Notes under the pieces: generated by a model
Seen by the model: only the letters and a program-made list of their open reading frames with translations
Database searches by the model: none
What the model was told of the DNA's origin: nothing
In this document: positions 8,193 through 17,575 of the stretch, one piece after another
Layout of the letters: each line of letters begins with the position of its first letter
How positions within the stretch are numbered: the stretch's first letter is position 1
Made by a program: the position numbers and the translations under genes
Origin: Phycisphaerales bacterium
GTDB taxonomy: Bacteria; Planctomycetota; Phycisphaerae; Phycisphaerales; UBA1924
Direction of reading: 5' to 3'
Length of the DNA stretch: 64,000 nt
Assembly (NCBI GenBank): GCA_016699835.1
Contig: CP064987.1
Location: forward strand, 2,666,001 to 2,730,000

Positions 8193-10964
8193 ATGCGCCG
8201 TGCCGTCCCGCACCTGGTCCCGTTGCTCATCGTTCTGATCGCGATCCTTGTCGCGCCGCGCTTCTTGTCGGCCCAGCCGGTACCGATCGACCACGCCTCG
8301 ACAGGATGGCGTCCCACCTTCGCCGGGCGTGTCGTGCGGACGTTCGACTTCGAGCAGGATGGCAAGAACCCCGACGCCGTCCCGCGATACTGGACCCGTC
8401 TCTACGACCGGGCGACCAACGACACGCCGGACTTCCCCGCGTGGAACAAGGGCGGCCTCCTCGTCTGGACGCCGACCTCCGGACTCCCTCGTCCGCCGTC
8501 GGGGGTCTCGTGCATTCGTCTCCCCACGGCCGGTGGCGGCACGCGGCTGGTCCTGGATCCCGGCGTCGTTCCGATCTTTCAGTCCGCCGACTATTTCGTC
8601 GCCGCACGCGTCCGCACGCGGGGCCTCCAGCACGCCCGGGCGCGCGTCACCGCGCGGCTGCTCTCTGCCGATTCCGTCCCGATCCAGGGAACCGAGCAAT
8701 CGTCCGAGCCGATCCTCGCCGAGTCCGACTTTGTGGATGTCTACGTCGAACTCCGCGGCAACCAGCCCGGGGCGGCGTTCGTCCAAATCCAACTCGAACT
8801 CCTCCAGCCGGCACAACTCGTGCCGCAGACCTCGCCCAATCGCCACACGCTCCCCCAGGACTACCGCGGCGAGGCGTACTTCGACGACGTCAGCGTCGTC
8901 CAACTTCCCAGGCTCGAACTCGAGTCGAACGTCGAGTCCAATATCTCCTGGGAACAGTCGCCGCCGGGCGTTCGGGTGCGCGTTCGGGACCTCACGGGTG
9001 AGTCCCTCCGTGTCACGCTCACGGCCGTTGACGTGCGCGGGATCACGGTGGACCAAGCCGAGCGCGAACTTCGTCCGGGGCAGCGGTCGGTGGACTGGGT
9101 TCCCACGCTCCCCGAGCCGGGCTGGTTCCGCGTGGTGCTCGATGTGTGGAACAACGACGCCCGCGTCGGGGCGGACTATGTCGATCTCGCTTGGCTTCCG
9201 AACCGGATCGCCACCGAGGCGTTGCGTCCGGACTGGACCGCGCGTTTCGGACTGGTGGTGGACGACGCGAGCATGCCCGGCTTGCGAGCCACACGCCGCG
9301 CGAGCCAGGTCCTGGGCATCTCGAGCGTCACGATTCCCGTGTGGTCGTCAAAGACGGTGACCAGCCCTCTCGACGAGACGAATCGCGTCATCCGCGCGAC
9401 GATCGATGAACTGATGAGCCAGGGCAAGCGCGTCACGATCGCGCTCCCGACCCTTCCCAGCGCACTGCCCGCGCACGAGCCGATGACGGTGATGGAGTAT
9501 CTCGCCACCGAGCGCGCGAAGTGGATGCCGTTCCTCGAGAACTATCTCGATGTCTTCGGGCAGCGGGCGGCGGGGTGGCAGATCGGGCAGTCCGCCGAGG
9601 CCGACGTCCACGCCGAGCGTCTCGCGTCGGATCTTCGTCTCGTGGCCCACGCGTACCTGCCGTCGGTGGTGAAGCCGCATCTGGTTGTTCCGGCCGAGCC
9701 GAGGGTGATCGAGATCGCCGACGCCAAGGACGCCGGGGCGTTGAGCGTGCGTGTGGGTCACGAACTGATCCCCGATGCCGCCGCGGATATTGCCAGCGCG
9801 ATGGAGCAACTCCCGACGCGTCCCGAGGCCGCCGCCCTGGAGACGAGTTCGATCGGTCGCGTGCTCCCCATCGAGTCTGCAGCGGCCCTTGTGCGCCGTG
9901 GCGTTTCCATGCTCGCCCACTCGACGAAGTTCCGGCTCGATCTCGTGCAGCCATGGGATGTTCCCTCGCGGCGGACCCCGGTCGCGATGCCCCGCCCGGA
10001 ACTCGTTGCCTTCGCGGCGATGGCGCAGGAGTTGGGTGCGCGATCATACATTGGTGAGTATCCCGCGCCGGAGGGCGTCCGGTGCTATATCTTTGGTCCC
10101 CGCGCGGATCGCGCCGGCGACCCCGGCTTGCTCGTCGCCTGGAATCAAACGGCACCTGTTGAGAAGTCCTACGTCGAGGGCTATTTCGGCAACTTCCCCG
10201 TCGCCGTGCGCGATCTCTTCGGGAACGACCGCACGAGCGCCCTCTCGAGCGCCGAGTCGGGCCTCGTCTCGCGCATCGCGCTCTCGCCCGAGCCGATGTA
10301 CATCGATGGCATCGACATCCCCCTGGCCCTCTTCCTCGCCTCGATCCGCATCGATCCCGAACTGATCCCCGCGACCAACGACCTCCACGATCACGCGATC
10401 GTCCTTTCGAACCCGTGGAACGTGCAACTCAGCGGGAAGATCAGCGTCGTGGAGCCGGGCCGCGGCCCCGACGTTGATCGCACGCTCGAGTGGCGTATCT
10501 CGCCTCGCGCCCACGAGTTTTCCGTGGCGCCGGGGCGTGAGGTGCGTCTCCCATTCACGGTCTCCTTCGGGCCCGGCGTCGAGACGGGCGACCACCAGTT
10601 CGTGCTCCAGATCGACGCCGCCGCGCGCGAGCAACTGCCGAGCATGAAAATCGTTCGCCCAGTGACGATCGGTCTGGAATCGCTCTCGCTCTCTGCAGCC
10701 GCTCGCGTGCAGGGCGAGAACGTCATCATCGAGGCCACACTCTCCAGACTCAGCGGCGAGAGCGAGGGGTACTCGCTCATCGCCCACGCGCCGGGATCGC
10801 CACGCCTCACCGCATCGGTCCCGAACCTTGCGGCGGGCGAGAGCGTCGTGCGCCGATTCGTCGTGCAGAATGCCGCGAAACGCCTGCGAGGGCAGCGCGT
10901 GATCGTGGTGGTGAACGGCCGTGAGGGAGGCGCCAGGCTCAACGCGGGCGCGACCGTCGAGTAG
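8193..10964 (+). CDS. Large secreted protein, possible glycosidase-like TIM barrel
   Basis: The start is the ATG at 8193, directly before a clear signal peptide (Arg-Arg, a long hydrophobic core, cleavage near 'RFLSAQ'). A start further upstream would run into the permease gene. The mature protein is about 895 residues. The N-terminal third looks like a carbohydrate-binding jelly roll ('FDFEQDG', 'GEAYFDDVSVVQL' is typical of such domains). The centre ('RFGLVVDDASMPGLRATRRA' to 'GWQIGQSAEAD') alternates strands and helices like a TIM-barrel hydrolase, and the C-terminal third is beta-sandwich-like. I cannot assign a catalytic pair with confidence, so enzyme activity is only a guess. It lies 76 bp behind the permease on the same strand and may be its cargo or partner. 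Confidence 0.6.
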   Translation: MRRAVPHLVPLLIVLIAILVAPRFLSAQPVPIDHASTGWRPTFAGRVVRTFDFEQDGKNPDAVPRYWTRLYDRATNDTPDFPAWNKGGLLVWTPTSGLPRPPSGVSCIRLPTAGGGTRLVLDPGVVPIFQSADYFVAARVRTRGLQHARARVTARLLSADSVPIQGTEQSSEPILAESDFVDVYVELRGNQPGAAFVQIQLELLQPAQLVPQTSPNRHTLPQDYRGEAYFDDVSVVQLPRLELESNVESNISWEQSPPGVRVRVRDLTGESLRVTLTAVDVRGITVDQAERELRPGQRSVDWVPTLPEPGWFRVVLDVWNNDARVGADYVDLAWLPNRIATEALRPDWTARFGLVVDDASMPGLRATRRASQVLGISSVTIPVWSSKTVTSPLDETNRVIRATIDELMSQGKRVTIALPTLPSALPAHEPMTVMEYLATERAKWMPFLENYLDVFGQRAAGWQIGQSAEADVHAERLASDLRLVAHAYLPSVVKPHLVVPAEPRVIEIADAKDAGALSVRVGHELIPDAAADIASAMEQLPTRPEAAALETSSIGRVLPIESAAALVRRGVSMLAHSTKFRLDLVQPWDVPSRRTPVAMPRPELVAFAAMAQELGARSYIGEYPAPEGVRCYIFGPRADRAGDPGLLVAWNQTAPVEKSYVEGYFGNFPVAVRDLFGNDRTSALSSAESGLVSRIALSPEPMYIDGIDIPLALFLASIRIDPELIPATNDLHDHAIVLSNPWNVQLSGKISVVEPGRGPDVDRTLEWRISPRAHEFSVAPGREVRLPFTVSFGPGVETGDHQFVLQIDAAAREQLPSMKIVRPVTIGLESLSLSAAARVQGENVIIEATLSRLSGESEGYSLIAHAPGSPRLTASVPNLAAGESVVRRFVVQNAAKRLRGQRVIVVVNGREGGARLNAGATVE

Positions 10965-11790
10965 GCGGGCGCATCGCACGTTCTTGACTCTTCGGCTTAA
11001 CGCCAAGGATCCACACGGCATACCCCGGCTCCGTGGGCATCGTGTCCACGCCATCCTGATCCACAACTCCCAGCACCGACAGCCCTGCCAGGTCCACGAG
11101 CCGACGCCATTGGTCCAGGCTATAGGTTCGCAACCAGTACGTGGAGACATCCTCGAAGACCACGCGCCCGGCGCGTGTGGAGCACGAGACATGGCTGATC
11201 ACCCGCTCGCGCCGGCTTCCGAGCGTCGGCGGGATGTACTGCACCACTTGCGTCACACGCGCAGACCCGTGCCGAGCCGACCAGACGTCCTCGCTCTCCT
11301 GCTCGAATCCATACGCCGACAGGCTGAGACCCACGGCATAGATCCCACCCGCCCTGAGCACACGCGTCATCCCCCGCAGATGATCGAGCATCGTCCGGTC
11401 GGTCGCGAGATGGCGGATGGAGTTGATGAGGACGAAGGCCACGTCCACGCTGGCCGACGGCACAAGATCGCCCACACGGGCGATGTCGCCTTGCACGATT
11501 TTGGCGCGTCGAATGAGCGAAGCCTCACGCAGCCTAGCACGGGCGAAATCGAGCATCTCGCGCGAGGTGTCGATCCCGATGACCCGGGCGCCACGTGCCG
11601 CCGCGATCCGCAGGTGCCGGGCCGTGCCGCACGCCGGTTCCAGCCAGACCGCAGCCCGATGCGAGCCTGCCGCAGGCATCGCGCCGAATCGCCGGGCGAG
11701 GCGCTGGAGCGTCCGAACCTCCGCCCTGGTTCCGGGCAGGTGCAGCGCGTCGTACACGTCGGCATGTCGATACAACCCGATCGTTCCCAA
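10939..11790 (-). CDS. Class I SAM-dependent methyltransferase
   Basis: A 283-residue Rossmann-fold methyltransferase. Motif I is 'LEPACGTARHL', followed by the acidic ribose-binding 'VIGIDTS', 'VQGDIARV' and the motif IV region 'VDVAFVLINS'. I placed the start at a TTG (11790) because it sits five to six bases behind a perfect GGAGG and because no ATG or GTG exists in frame before the frame would run into the divergent glycosyltransferase. The 'YDALHLPGTR' opening fits related proteins. It converges on the secreted-protein gene with a 26-bp overlap at the 3' ends. The substrate is unknown; the adjoining glycosyltransferases make a glycan or lipid acceptor conceivable, but this is only context. 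Confidence 0.78.
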   Translation of the reverse strand: MGTIGLYRHADVYDALHLPGTRAEVRTLQRLARRFGAMPAAGSHRAAVWLEPACGTARHLRIAAARGARVIGIDTSREMLDFARARLREASLIRRAKIVQGDIARVGDLVPSASVDVAFVLINSIRHLATDRTMLDHLRGMTRVLRAGGIYAVGLSLSAYGFEQESEDVWSARHGSARVTQVVQYIPPTLGSRRERVISHVSCSTRAGRVVFEDVSTYWLRTYSLDQWRRLVDLAGLSVLGVVDQDGVDTMPTEPGYAVWILGVKPKSQERAMRPPTRRSRPR

Positions 11791-11932
11791 CAGGTCCCTC
11801 CAAGAATGCGGCCTTACGCGACCGTCTCGGTCGACGCCCGACGCACTCCTATATTGTGCCCGGAACCGTGGCGTGGCGAGGGCTCTCGTGGCTGATTCCC
11901 GAAATGGTTGATTTCCAAAGTCGAGGCCGAGC

Positions 11933-12619
11933 GTGAAGATCTCCGTGGTCATCCCCGCGTTCAACGAGGAATCCACGATCGTGCAGGTGATCGACGCCGT
12001 GCGCGCCCAGGGCCTCGATACCGAGATCATCGTCGTGGACGATTGCTCGACCGATGCCACGCGAACCAAAGTACAGTCCCTTGCCGATGCCGGGACCATC
12101 CGACTCATCCAGCACTCGATCAACAAGGGCAAAGGGGCCGCACTGCGGACCGGGATCGCCGCAGCCACGGGTGAGGTCGTCATCATCCAGGACGCCGACC
12201 TCGAGTACGACCCCGGTGACTATCGCAAACTCCTGCAACCGATCGAGGAGGGCCGGGCCGACGTGGTCTTCGGCTCGCGCTTTGCCGGCGGCGAGGTCCA
12301 TCGCGTGCTGTACTTCTGGCACAGCATGGCCAACAAGGCCCTCACGCTCACCTCCAACATGCTCACGAATTTGAATCTCTCCGACATCGAGGTCGGCTAC
12401 AAAGTCTTCCGTCGCGAGGTGATCCAGTCGATCCGGATCGAGGAGGACCGCTTCGGCTTCGAGCCCGAGATCACCGCCAAGGTCGCCCGGAAACGCTGCC
12501 GAATCTACGAGGTCGGCATCTCGTATCGCGGGCGGACCTATGAGGAAGGGAAAAAAGTGGGCTGGCGCGACGGGTTCAGGGCGCTCTACTGCATCGTCCG
12601 ATACAACCTCTTCGACTAG
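11933..12619 (+). CDS. GT2 glycosyltransferase, polyprenyl-phosphate sugar synthase type
   Basis: A 228-residue family 2 glycosyltransferase beginning at a GTG ('KISVVIPAFNEE'). It has the nucleotide-sugar site 'VVDDCSTDAT', the metal-binding 'QDADLEYDPGDY', and the acceptor region 'FGSRFAGG', then 'DIEVGYKVFR' and 'EDRFGFEPEITAK', all characteristic of the dolichyl/polyprenyl-phosphate hexose synthase branch. There are no C-terminal membrane helices, so it is the short soluble form. The next gene, 18 bp on, is a membrane GT-C enzyme, the class that uses polyprenyl-phosphate sugars as donors. The pair therefore probably charges a lipid carrier with a hexose and then transfers it outside the membrane. 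Which sugar is used is not visible. Confidence 0.9.
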   Translation: MKISVVIPAFNEESTIVQVIDAVRAQGLDTEIIVVDDCSTDATRTKVQSLADAGTIRLIQHSINKGKGAALRTGIAAATGEVVIIQDADLEYDPGDYRKLLQPIEEGRADVVFGSRFAGGEVHRVLYFWHSMANKALTLTSNMLTNLNLSDIEVGYKVFRREVIQSIRIEEDRFGFEPEITAKVARKRCRIYEVGISYRGRTYEEGKKVGWRDGFRALYCIVRYNLFD

Positions 12620-12637
12620 CCCCGATCTCAACCGACC

Positions 12638-14572
12638 ATGATCCACCGCCGCTCGCGACATCTCCTGGCTCTCCTCGCCATCGTCCTTGTGGCTCTCGTC
12701 GCGGCGGCGATTGGGGGCGGACTGCTCAAACTCGGCGTGATGTCCTCCGAGGCCGTCAAAGAAGCGATGGACAAGGCCTCGCCAGATGGCGTCGCGAGAA
12801 CATTCCCCCTCGAACGCGTAGCCAAGATCGTGGAACGTTCCCGGCTCTGGGGCATCGTCTTGATCGCGTCATCGGGGACGATGCTTCTCGTGTTCATCGT
12901 GGTGCGTCGCCTGCTCGGTCGGGCCCTCGCCACGGCGATCGATGCCCTCCGTCGTGCGCCTTACCGCGTGGTGCGATGGTTGCGCGAAGAGCCGGCCCAT
13001 GCCGCCCTTCTCGCGGCATTCCTCCTGATCGGCGCCGCCATCCGGGTCTCGTTCCTCTGGATGGAGATCCGAGGCGACGAGGCCGTCACCATCATGACGT
13101 TCGCCTCGCGCCCGCTCGCCTACGCCCTTTCCGACTACCCAAGCCCGAACAACCACGTCTTCTACACCTTCCTGTGCCATGTCGCGCTCCGCGTCTTCGG
13201 GTACCCGACCGGTTCCAGTGGCGAGATCTGGGCGGCCCGTTTGCCCGCGTTGATCGTCGGCGTGCTCACGATTCCCGCGCTCTATGCCGGCGCCCGATCG
13301 ATCTTCGATCGTCGTGTCGCCCTGCTCGCGAGCGCGATCGCGATGGGCATGCCATATCTCGTGTACTACTCCGCCAATGCGCGCGGCTATGGGATTATTG
13401 CCCTGGCGACAGTCCTGCTCATCTCGCTCGCAACACGGGGCGTGCGCTCCAACGCCTCTCGTGCCTGGCTGTGCATCCCCATCGTGGGCACGATCGGGTT
13501 CCATGCCGTGCCCACCATGCTCTTTCCGTTCCTGGGTGTGTGCCTGTGGATCGGGCTCGAGTCGCTCGTGGCCACGCGAGGACCCGGGCGATGGTCCCGA
13601 CTCGGGCGGCTCATGATCTCGGGACTCGCCACGGTCTGGCTGACGCTCCTGGCCTACATCCCCGTGCTCGTCGTCTCCGGGCCCCGGGCGCTCGTGGCCA
13701 ATCGATTCATCACTCCAATGACGACGCCCGAGTTCTGGCACGAGATGGCCTTGCGTGGCGGCGACTTCCTCCGACACCTCCATGCCGGCGTGCCCTTGCC
13801 GATCGTCGCCATCATCGCGCTCGGACTTGGGGCGTCGTTCGTGGCCCACTTCTGGATCGCTCGGCACCGTGTGCCGTGGATCATCATGCTCGCCCTGGGC
13901 GCCGGAATAATCCTCCTGGTCCAACGGGCAGCGCCCTATCCCGGTGTGTGGATCTTTGTCGTTCCCGTTTACATCATGCTCGCGGCGAGCGGGCTCGTCT
14001 GGCTTGGGGACATGATCTTCCGCGATGTCGACGCGCGCGATTCCACGTCCATGGTGCTTTCCGCCGCCCTCGGCTCCGGGCTGCTCGCCTTCCTCGTCAT
14101 CCGTCGCGGGCCGGAGGGCATCCGTGAGGGCGACCTCTTTGGACACGCGGAAGTTGTCGCCGAATATCTCACCCAGAACGCCCATCCCGACGATCGCTTG
14201 CTGATGGCCTGGCCGACGCTCCCCGTGCTGGAATACCACGCCCCGCGAGTCGGCCTTTCCAACGACCTGATCTCCCGCGACACGCCCGACGGCTCGCACA
14301 CGCTAGTACTCATCACGACGCCCCCCGAACTCCTCAGAATGGTCGCGCCCTCGCGCGTCGATGAGGCCGCCCTCGACGACTTCAACAAGAAACTCGAGTT
14401 CCTCCACAAGTCGACGCTCTCGCTGGACCAACTCGTGCTCATCCACGACTTCGAGAACGCGAGGCTCTATCGCATCCGGCGCACGATCGGAGACGGGCCG
14501 ACATCGCCTGATTCCGAGCATGGATCGGAGAGAAGCGAAGAGTCCGGGTCCAGTGCAACCCCGCTCCCGTGA
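12638..14572 (+). CDS. GT-C type membrane glycosyltransferase (PMT/ArnT-like)
   Basis: A 644-residue integral membrane protein with about 10-12 helices. The first outer loop holds the Asp-Glu pair expected at the catalytic site of GT-C enzymes ('EIRGDEAVTI', D147/E148), followed by 'SDYPSPNNHVFYTFLC' and the 'RLPALIVGVLTIPALYAGAR' helix typical of the PMT_2/ArnT superfamily. The C-terminal part after about residue 480 is a soluble periplasmic-type domain. An extra N-terminal region of about 110 residues with two membrane segments precedes the core. The gene follows the GT2 gene by 18 bp and converges tightly on the thioredoxin gene. It probably transfers a sugar from a polyprenyl-phosphate donor to a lipid, glycan or protein acceptor. 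Confidence 0.85.
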   Translation: MIHRRSRHLLALLAIVLVALVAAAIGGGLLKLGVMSSEAVKEAMDKASPDGVARTFPLERVAKIVERSRLWGIVLIASSGTMLLVFIVVRRLLGRALATAIDALRRAPYRVVRWLREEPAHAALLAAFLLIGAAIRVSFLWMEIRGDEAVTIMTFASRPLAYALSDYPSPNNHVFYTFLCHVALRVFGYPTGSSGEIWAARLPALIVGVLTIPALYAGARSIFDRRVALLASAIAMGMPYLVYYSANARGYGIIALATVLLISLATRGVRSNASRAWLCIPIVGTIGFHAVPTMLFPFLGVCLWIGLESLVATRGPGRWSRLGRLMISGLATVWLTLLAYIPVLVVSGPRALVANRFITPMTTPEFWHEMALRGGDFLRHLHAGVPLPIVAIIALGLGASFVAHFWIARHRVPWIIMLALGAGIILLVQRAAPYPGVWIFVVPVYIMLAASGLVWLGDMIFRDVDARDSTSMVLSAALGSGLLAFLVIRRGPEGIREGDLFGHAEVVAEYLTQNAHPDDRLLMAWPTLPVLEYHAPRVGLSNDLISRDTPDGSHTLVLITTPPELLRMVAPSRVDEAALDDFNKKLEFLHKSTLSLDQLVLIHDFENARLYRIRRTIGDGPTSPDSEHGSERSEESGSSATPLP

Positions 14573-14578
14573 ATCGAA

Positions 14579-15946
14579 TCACTCGGCCTCATCAGACGAT
14601 TCCGATGGGCCTGAGCCCGCATTGCCAAGCAGTGACTCCACGACCGACGCGATCTCGCGTTCGTGCGCGGGCGAGTGCCCAGTGCTCCCGTACACCACAA
14701 GCCCGTTCGCGTCGATGACATAGAACGACGGAAACCCCTGGATCTTGTACGGCCCGAGCGTCGGGTCCGCGCCAAGCAGCAACTGGTACGTGTAGTTCCG
14801 CTCGCGCATGAACGCCGCCGGGTCGGCCTTCGATTCGTGCTCCTTGTTGATCCCCACGATCGCGACGTTCTTGTCCTTGAACTTCTCGTGCAGACGTTGC
14901 ATGCCCGGCATCGCCTTGCGACACGGCGGGCACCACGAGCCCCAGAAGTCCAGCACGAGCACCTTCCCCTTGTAGTCCGCGAGCGACCAGGATTTCCCGT
15001 CCGGATCCTTGAGTTGGAAGTCCGGTGCCTTGTCTCCCACCGCGAGCATTCCGGGGTCGGTCCGGCGCTCACTGGGCTTGCTCTCATTCGTGCTCCGCCC
15101 TGATGGCCGCCGAACGCCAGGCCCCGCGAGCGGATTCGGGTCATCCGTCTCGGGAGCGATGTTCGTGCGTGGCTTGGCGCCGGTGCGCACGCGATATCCA
15201 TCGGGGACGGCCAGCGTGTACCCCCAACCGGAAACGTCGCGATCCGTCTTCACTTCGCTGAGCGTGAGGCGGTGGACCCGCCCTCCGATCGTGCGTTCGA
15301 CCATCCGAGGCAGGTGATCGCTTCTTGCGATCGCGAGGCGGAACGACGTGCCCAACTCGTCCTCGCCCGGGGCATCTGTGTTGCTCGTCGAGGAGGCCAC
15401 AGGCCCGATCGCGAGCACGTCGCACTCCACGCCGTCGATCGTGCGGGGCGCCTCGAGCGTCGCGGCGAGCGGCGCAAACCGCATCGGGGTCTCCGCGAGC
15501 ATCGACCAGAAGACGACCTTCCACGCCGACTGCTCTCGGAAGAATGTCTCCACATCTATTAGTGACACGGCGGAACGCTCGAAGATCGATTGCTCCTGGG
15601 GGACGATCGCCCGCGCCTGCACACCATCGAACCCGAGTTGGATCGAGGTGATCTCAGGCGTGCCGTCCTTGAGCGTGGTGACCTCGCCCTTCACCGCGAG
15701 TTTCCATCCCCCCGCGTCAGCCCGCCCGGCTATGACGCTGGCGCTGTGCTTCGGGGCCGACGGATCGATCGTTCCGTCCTTCTCGATGACCGAATCAGCG
15801 TGATATCCGAGCACACGGACCTTCGCGATCGCCTCCGCGCTTTGCTTCAGCACCGCCTCGGCATCCGCGCCATCTTTGACCGGCCCGCCCCACGCCACCA
15901 CCGCCCACGCCGCAGCGAACGCGACTCCCCATTGCGTACCACGCAT
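14579..15946 (-). CDS. TlpA-like thioredoxin fused to LolA/DUF2092-like domain
   Basis: The ATG at 15946 lies five bases behind GGAGG and starts a signal peptide ('WGVAFAAAWAVVAWG'), giving 455 residues. Residues about 30-270 form a beta-rich domain resembling DUF2092 or LolA-type lipoprotein-carrier folds ('AEAVLKQSAEAIAKVRVLGY', 'TIDGVECDVLAIG'). A Ser/Pro-rich linker leads to a C-terminal thioredoxin of the TlpA/ResA type with the redox motif C339-P-P-C342 ('DFWGSWCPPCRKAM') and the cis-proline region 'IQGFPSFYVID'. It should act in the periplasm as a thiol-disulfide reductase. The fused N-terminal domain may bring substrate or lipid binding; that is an inference from fold resemblance only. 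Confidence 0.85.
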   Translation of the reverse strand: MRGTQWGVAFAAAWAVVAWGGPVKDGADAEAVLKQSAEAIAKVRVLGYHADSVIEKDGTIDPSAPKHSASVIAGRADAGGWKLAVKGEVTTLKDGTPEITSIQLGFDGVQARAIVPQEQSIFERSAVSLIDVETFFREQSAWKVVFWSMLAETPMRFAPLAATLEAPRTIDGVECDVLAIGPVASSTSNTDAPGEDELGTSFRLAIARSDHLPRMVERTIGGRVHRLTLSEVKTDRDVSGWGYTLAVPDGYRVRTGAKPRTNIAPETDDPNPLAGPGVRRPSGRSTNESKPSERRTDPGMLAVGDKAPDFQLKDPDGKSWSLADYKGKVLVLDFWGSWCPPCRKAMPGMQRLHEKFKDKNVAIVGINKEHESKADPAAFMRERNYTYQLLLGADPTLGPYKIQGFPSFYVIDANGLVVYGSTGHSPAHEREIASVVESLLGNAGSGPSESSDEAE

Positions 15947-16087
15947 GACGTCCTCCAGATCCTGCCCGGTCAAAATCCGACCCCGGCCTGGACTAGTCTA
16001 CCACATCACCACAACTTGGGGTGGTCTTTCGCGACTGCATGTGTGTCCTGTGCTTCCACGCCCGATGCATTCGTGGGCTGGGACGTC

Positions 16088-17575
16088 CTATTGCCCCTGC
16101 GCCAGGCTGTACCCGCGGGCCCCATCGAACGTACGCAGCAGTTCATAACTGCAGACCGTGAAACTCTCGGCGATGCGATCCAGGAGCGCGATGCACCGGC
16201 TCTGCCCGAACGTCCCGGGCGTGACGCCATCCTTCAGTTCGAACCGCACGCGGTAATAGTCCACACACTCGGTGTACACGCTGCCCGTCGGCCACACCTG
16301 CGTCCCGCGATTGCTGATCAGCGTCAACCGGAACGGCGTGTCCACCGCCGCACGCTGCATCTCCTCCGCCAGCGCGAGCGGCGCGAGCGGCGTGTCGAGA
16401 TAGATGTCGCACCCCACCGCGTGCGTCACCAGGTTCTTGAACGTCCGCATGATCTGCGGGCCCGTCGGCTTGGGAGGCCGCGTCCAGCACGCCTGCGAGA
16501 ACTCCGCGTCGGGCACCGGCGGCACGCTCGTGGGCTTGGTCCCCAACCGATCGACGATCGCCTTCATGAACTCCCCCGTCCCGACCGAGGGCGTCTGCTT
16601 CGAACCGAAGTCTCCCGTGTGCACGCCCGATTCCAGCGTGGCAAGCAGCGCGTTCTCGATCGCCGCGGCATGCTTCTGCATGCACACGTGGCGGAGCATC
16701 ATCAAGCCAGACAGGATCAGGCTCGTTGGGTTGGCGATGCCGCGCCCCGCGATGTCCGGTGCCGTGCCGTGCACCGCCTCAAAGATCGAGACGTGATCGC
16801 CGATGTTCGCGCTGGGCGCGAAGCCCAGGCCGCCGACGAGGCCCGCGCACAGGTCCGAGACGATGTCGCCCTGCAGGTTCGGGAGCACGATCATCATGTA
16901 CTGCTGAGGGCGGACCACGAGATTCATGCAGAGCGCATCGACGATCACGTCCTGGGCGTTGATCTCCGGGAAATCCTTCGCCGTCGCGCGGAAGCGATCG
17001 AGGAAGAGCCCGTCGGTCATCTTCATGATGTTGGCCTTGTGCCCGCAGTGGACGTGGGGGAGGCCCAGTTTCCGGGCCGTCTGGAAGGCAAAGCGATGCA
17101 CCTGGTCGCTCCCCGGCGCCGAGATCAGTCGCTTGCACTGCACCATGTCGTTGGTCAGGCGATGCTCCACGCCGCCATACGTGTCCTCGATGTTCTCGCG
17201 AACGACGCACATGTCGATCGACAGCCCGGCCTTGGAATAGACCGTCTCCACGCCCGGCAGCGTCTTGAAAACCCGATAGTTCGCGTACGCGTTCCACAAC
17301 TTCCGCGCCGTGACGTTGATGCTCTTTCCGCCGCCACCCTTGGGCGTCTCCATCGGGCCTTTGAAGAGGATGCCGCACTCCTCAACGGAGCGCACGGCCT
17401 CTTCGGTCATGCCGCGCGTATTCCCGCGCGCAAAGACGCTCGCCCCCATCTCGACCGGACGGAACTCGATGTGCTCCTGGACGCCCGCCGCCTGGAAGAG
17501 CGAGAGCGTCGCCTCCATGATCTCGGGGCCGATCCCGTCCCCAGCCGCACACGCCACCGTCACCTGCTTCGCCAT
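16088..17575 (-). CDS. icd: Isocitrate dehydrogenase, long (Thermus-type) form
   Basis: A tricarboxylic-acid-cycle enzyme that oxidises isocitrate to 2-oxoglutarate. The start at 17575 ('AKQVTVACAAGDGIGPEIME') is the family's usual opening and sits behind a GAGGAG. Upstream codons in the same frame read as unrelated sequence. The dehydrogenase core is clear: 'GGGKSINVTARK', 'VVRENIEDTYGG', 'CGHKANIMKMTDG', the metal site 'DVIVDALCMNLV' and 'ANIGDHVSIFEAVHGTAPDI'. At 495 residues it is longer than the E. coli type. The extra 130 or so residues after about 365 match the C-terminal extension of the roughly 496-residue Thermus thermophilus enzyme. I did not determine NAD or NADP preference. Confidence 0.93.
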   Translation of the reverse strand: MAKQVTVACAAGDGIGPEIMEATLSLFQAAGVQEHIEFRPVEMGASVFARGNTRGMTEEAVRSVEECGILFKGPMETPKGGGGKSINVTARKLWNAYANYRVFKTLPGVETVYSKAGLSIDMCVVRENIEDTYGGVEHRLTNDMVQCKRLISAPGSDQVHRFAFQTARKLGLPHVHCGHKANIMKMTDGLFLDRFRATAKDFPEINAQDVIVDALCMNLVVRPQQYMMIVLPNLQGDIVSDLCAGLVGGLGFAPSANIGDHVSIFEAVHGTAPDIAGRGIANPTSLILSGLMMLRHVCMQKHAAAIENALLATLESGVHTGDFGSKQTPSVGTGEFMKAIVDRLGTKPTSVPPVPDAEFSQACWTRPPKPTGPQIMRTFKNLVTHAVGCDIYLDTPLAPLALAEEMQRAAVDTPFRLTLISNRGTQVWPTGSVYTECVDYYRVRFELKDGVTPGTFGQSRCIALLDRIAESFTVCSYELLRTFDGARGYSLAQGQ

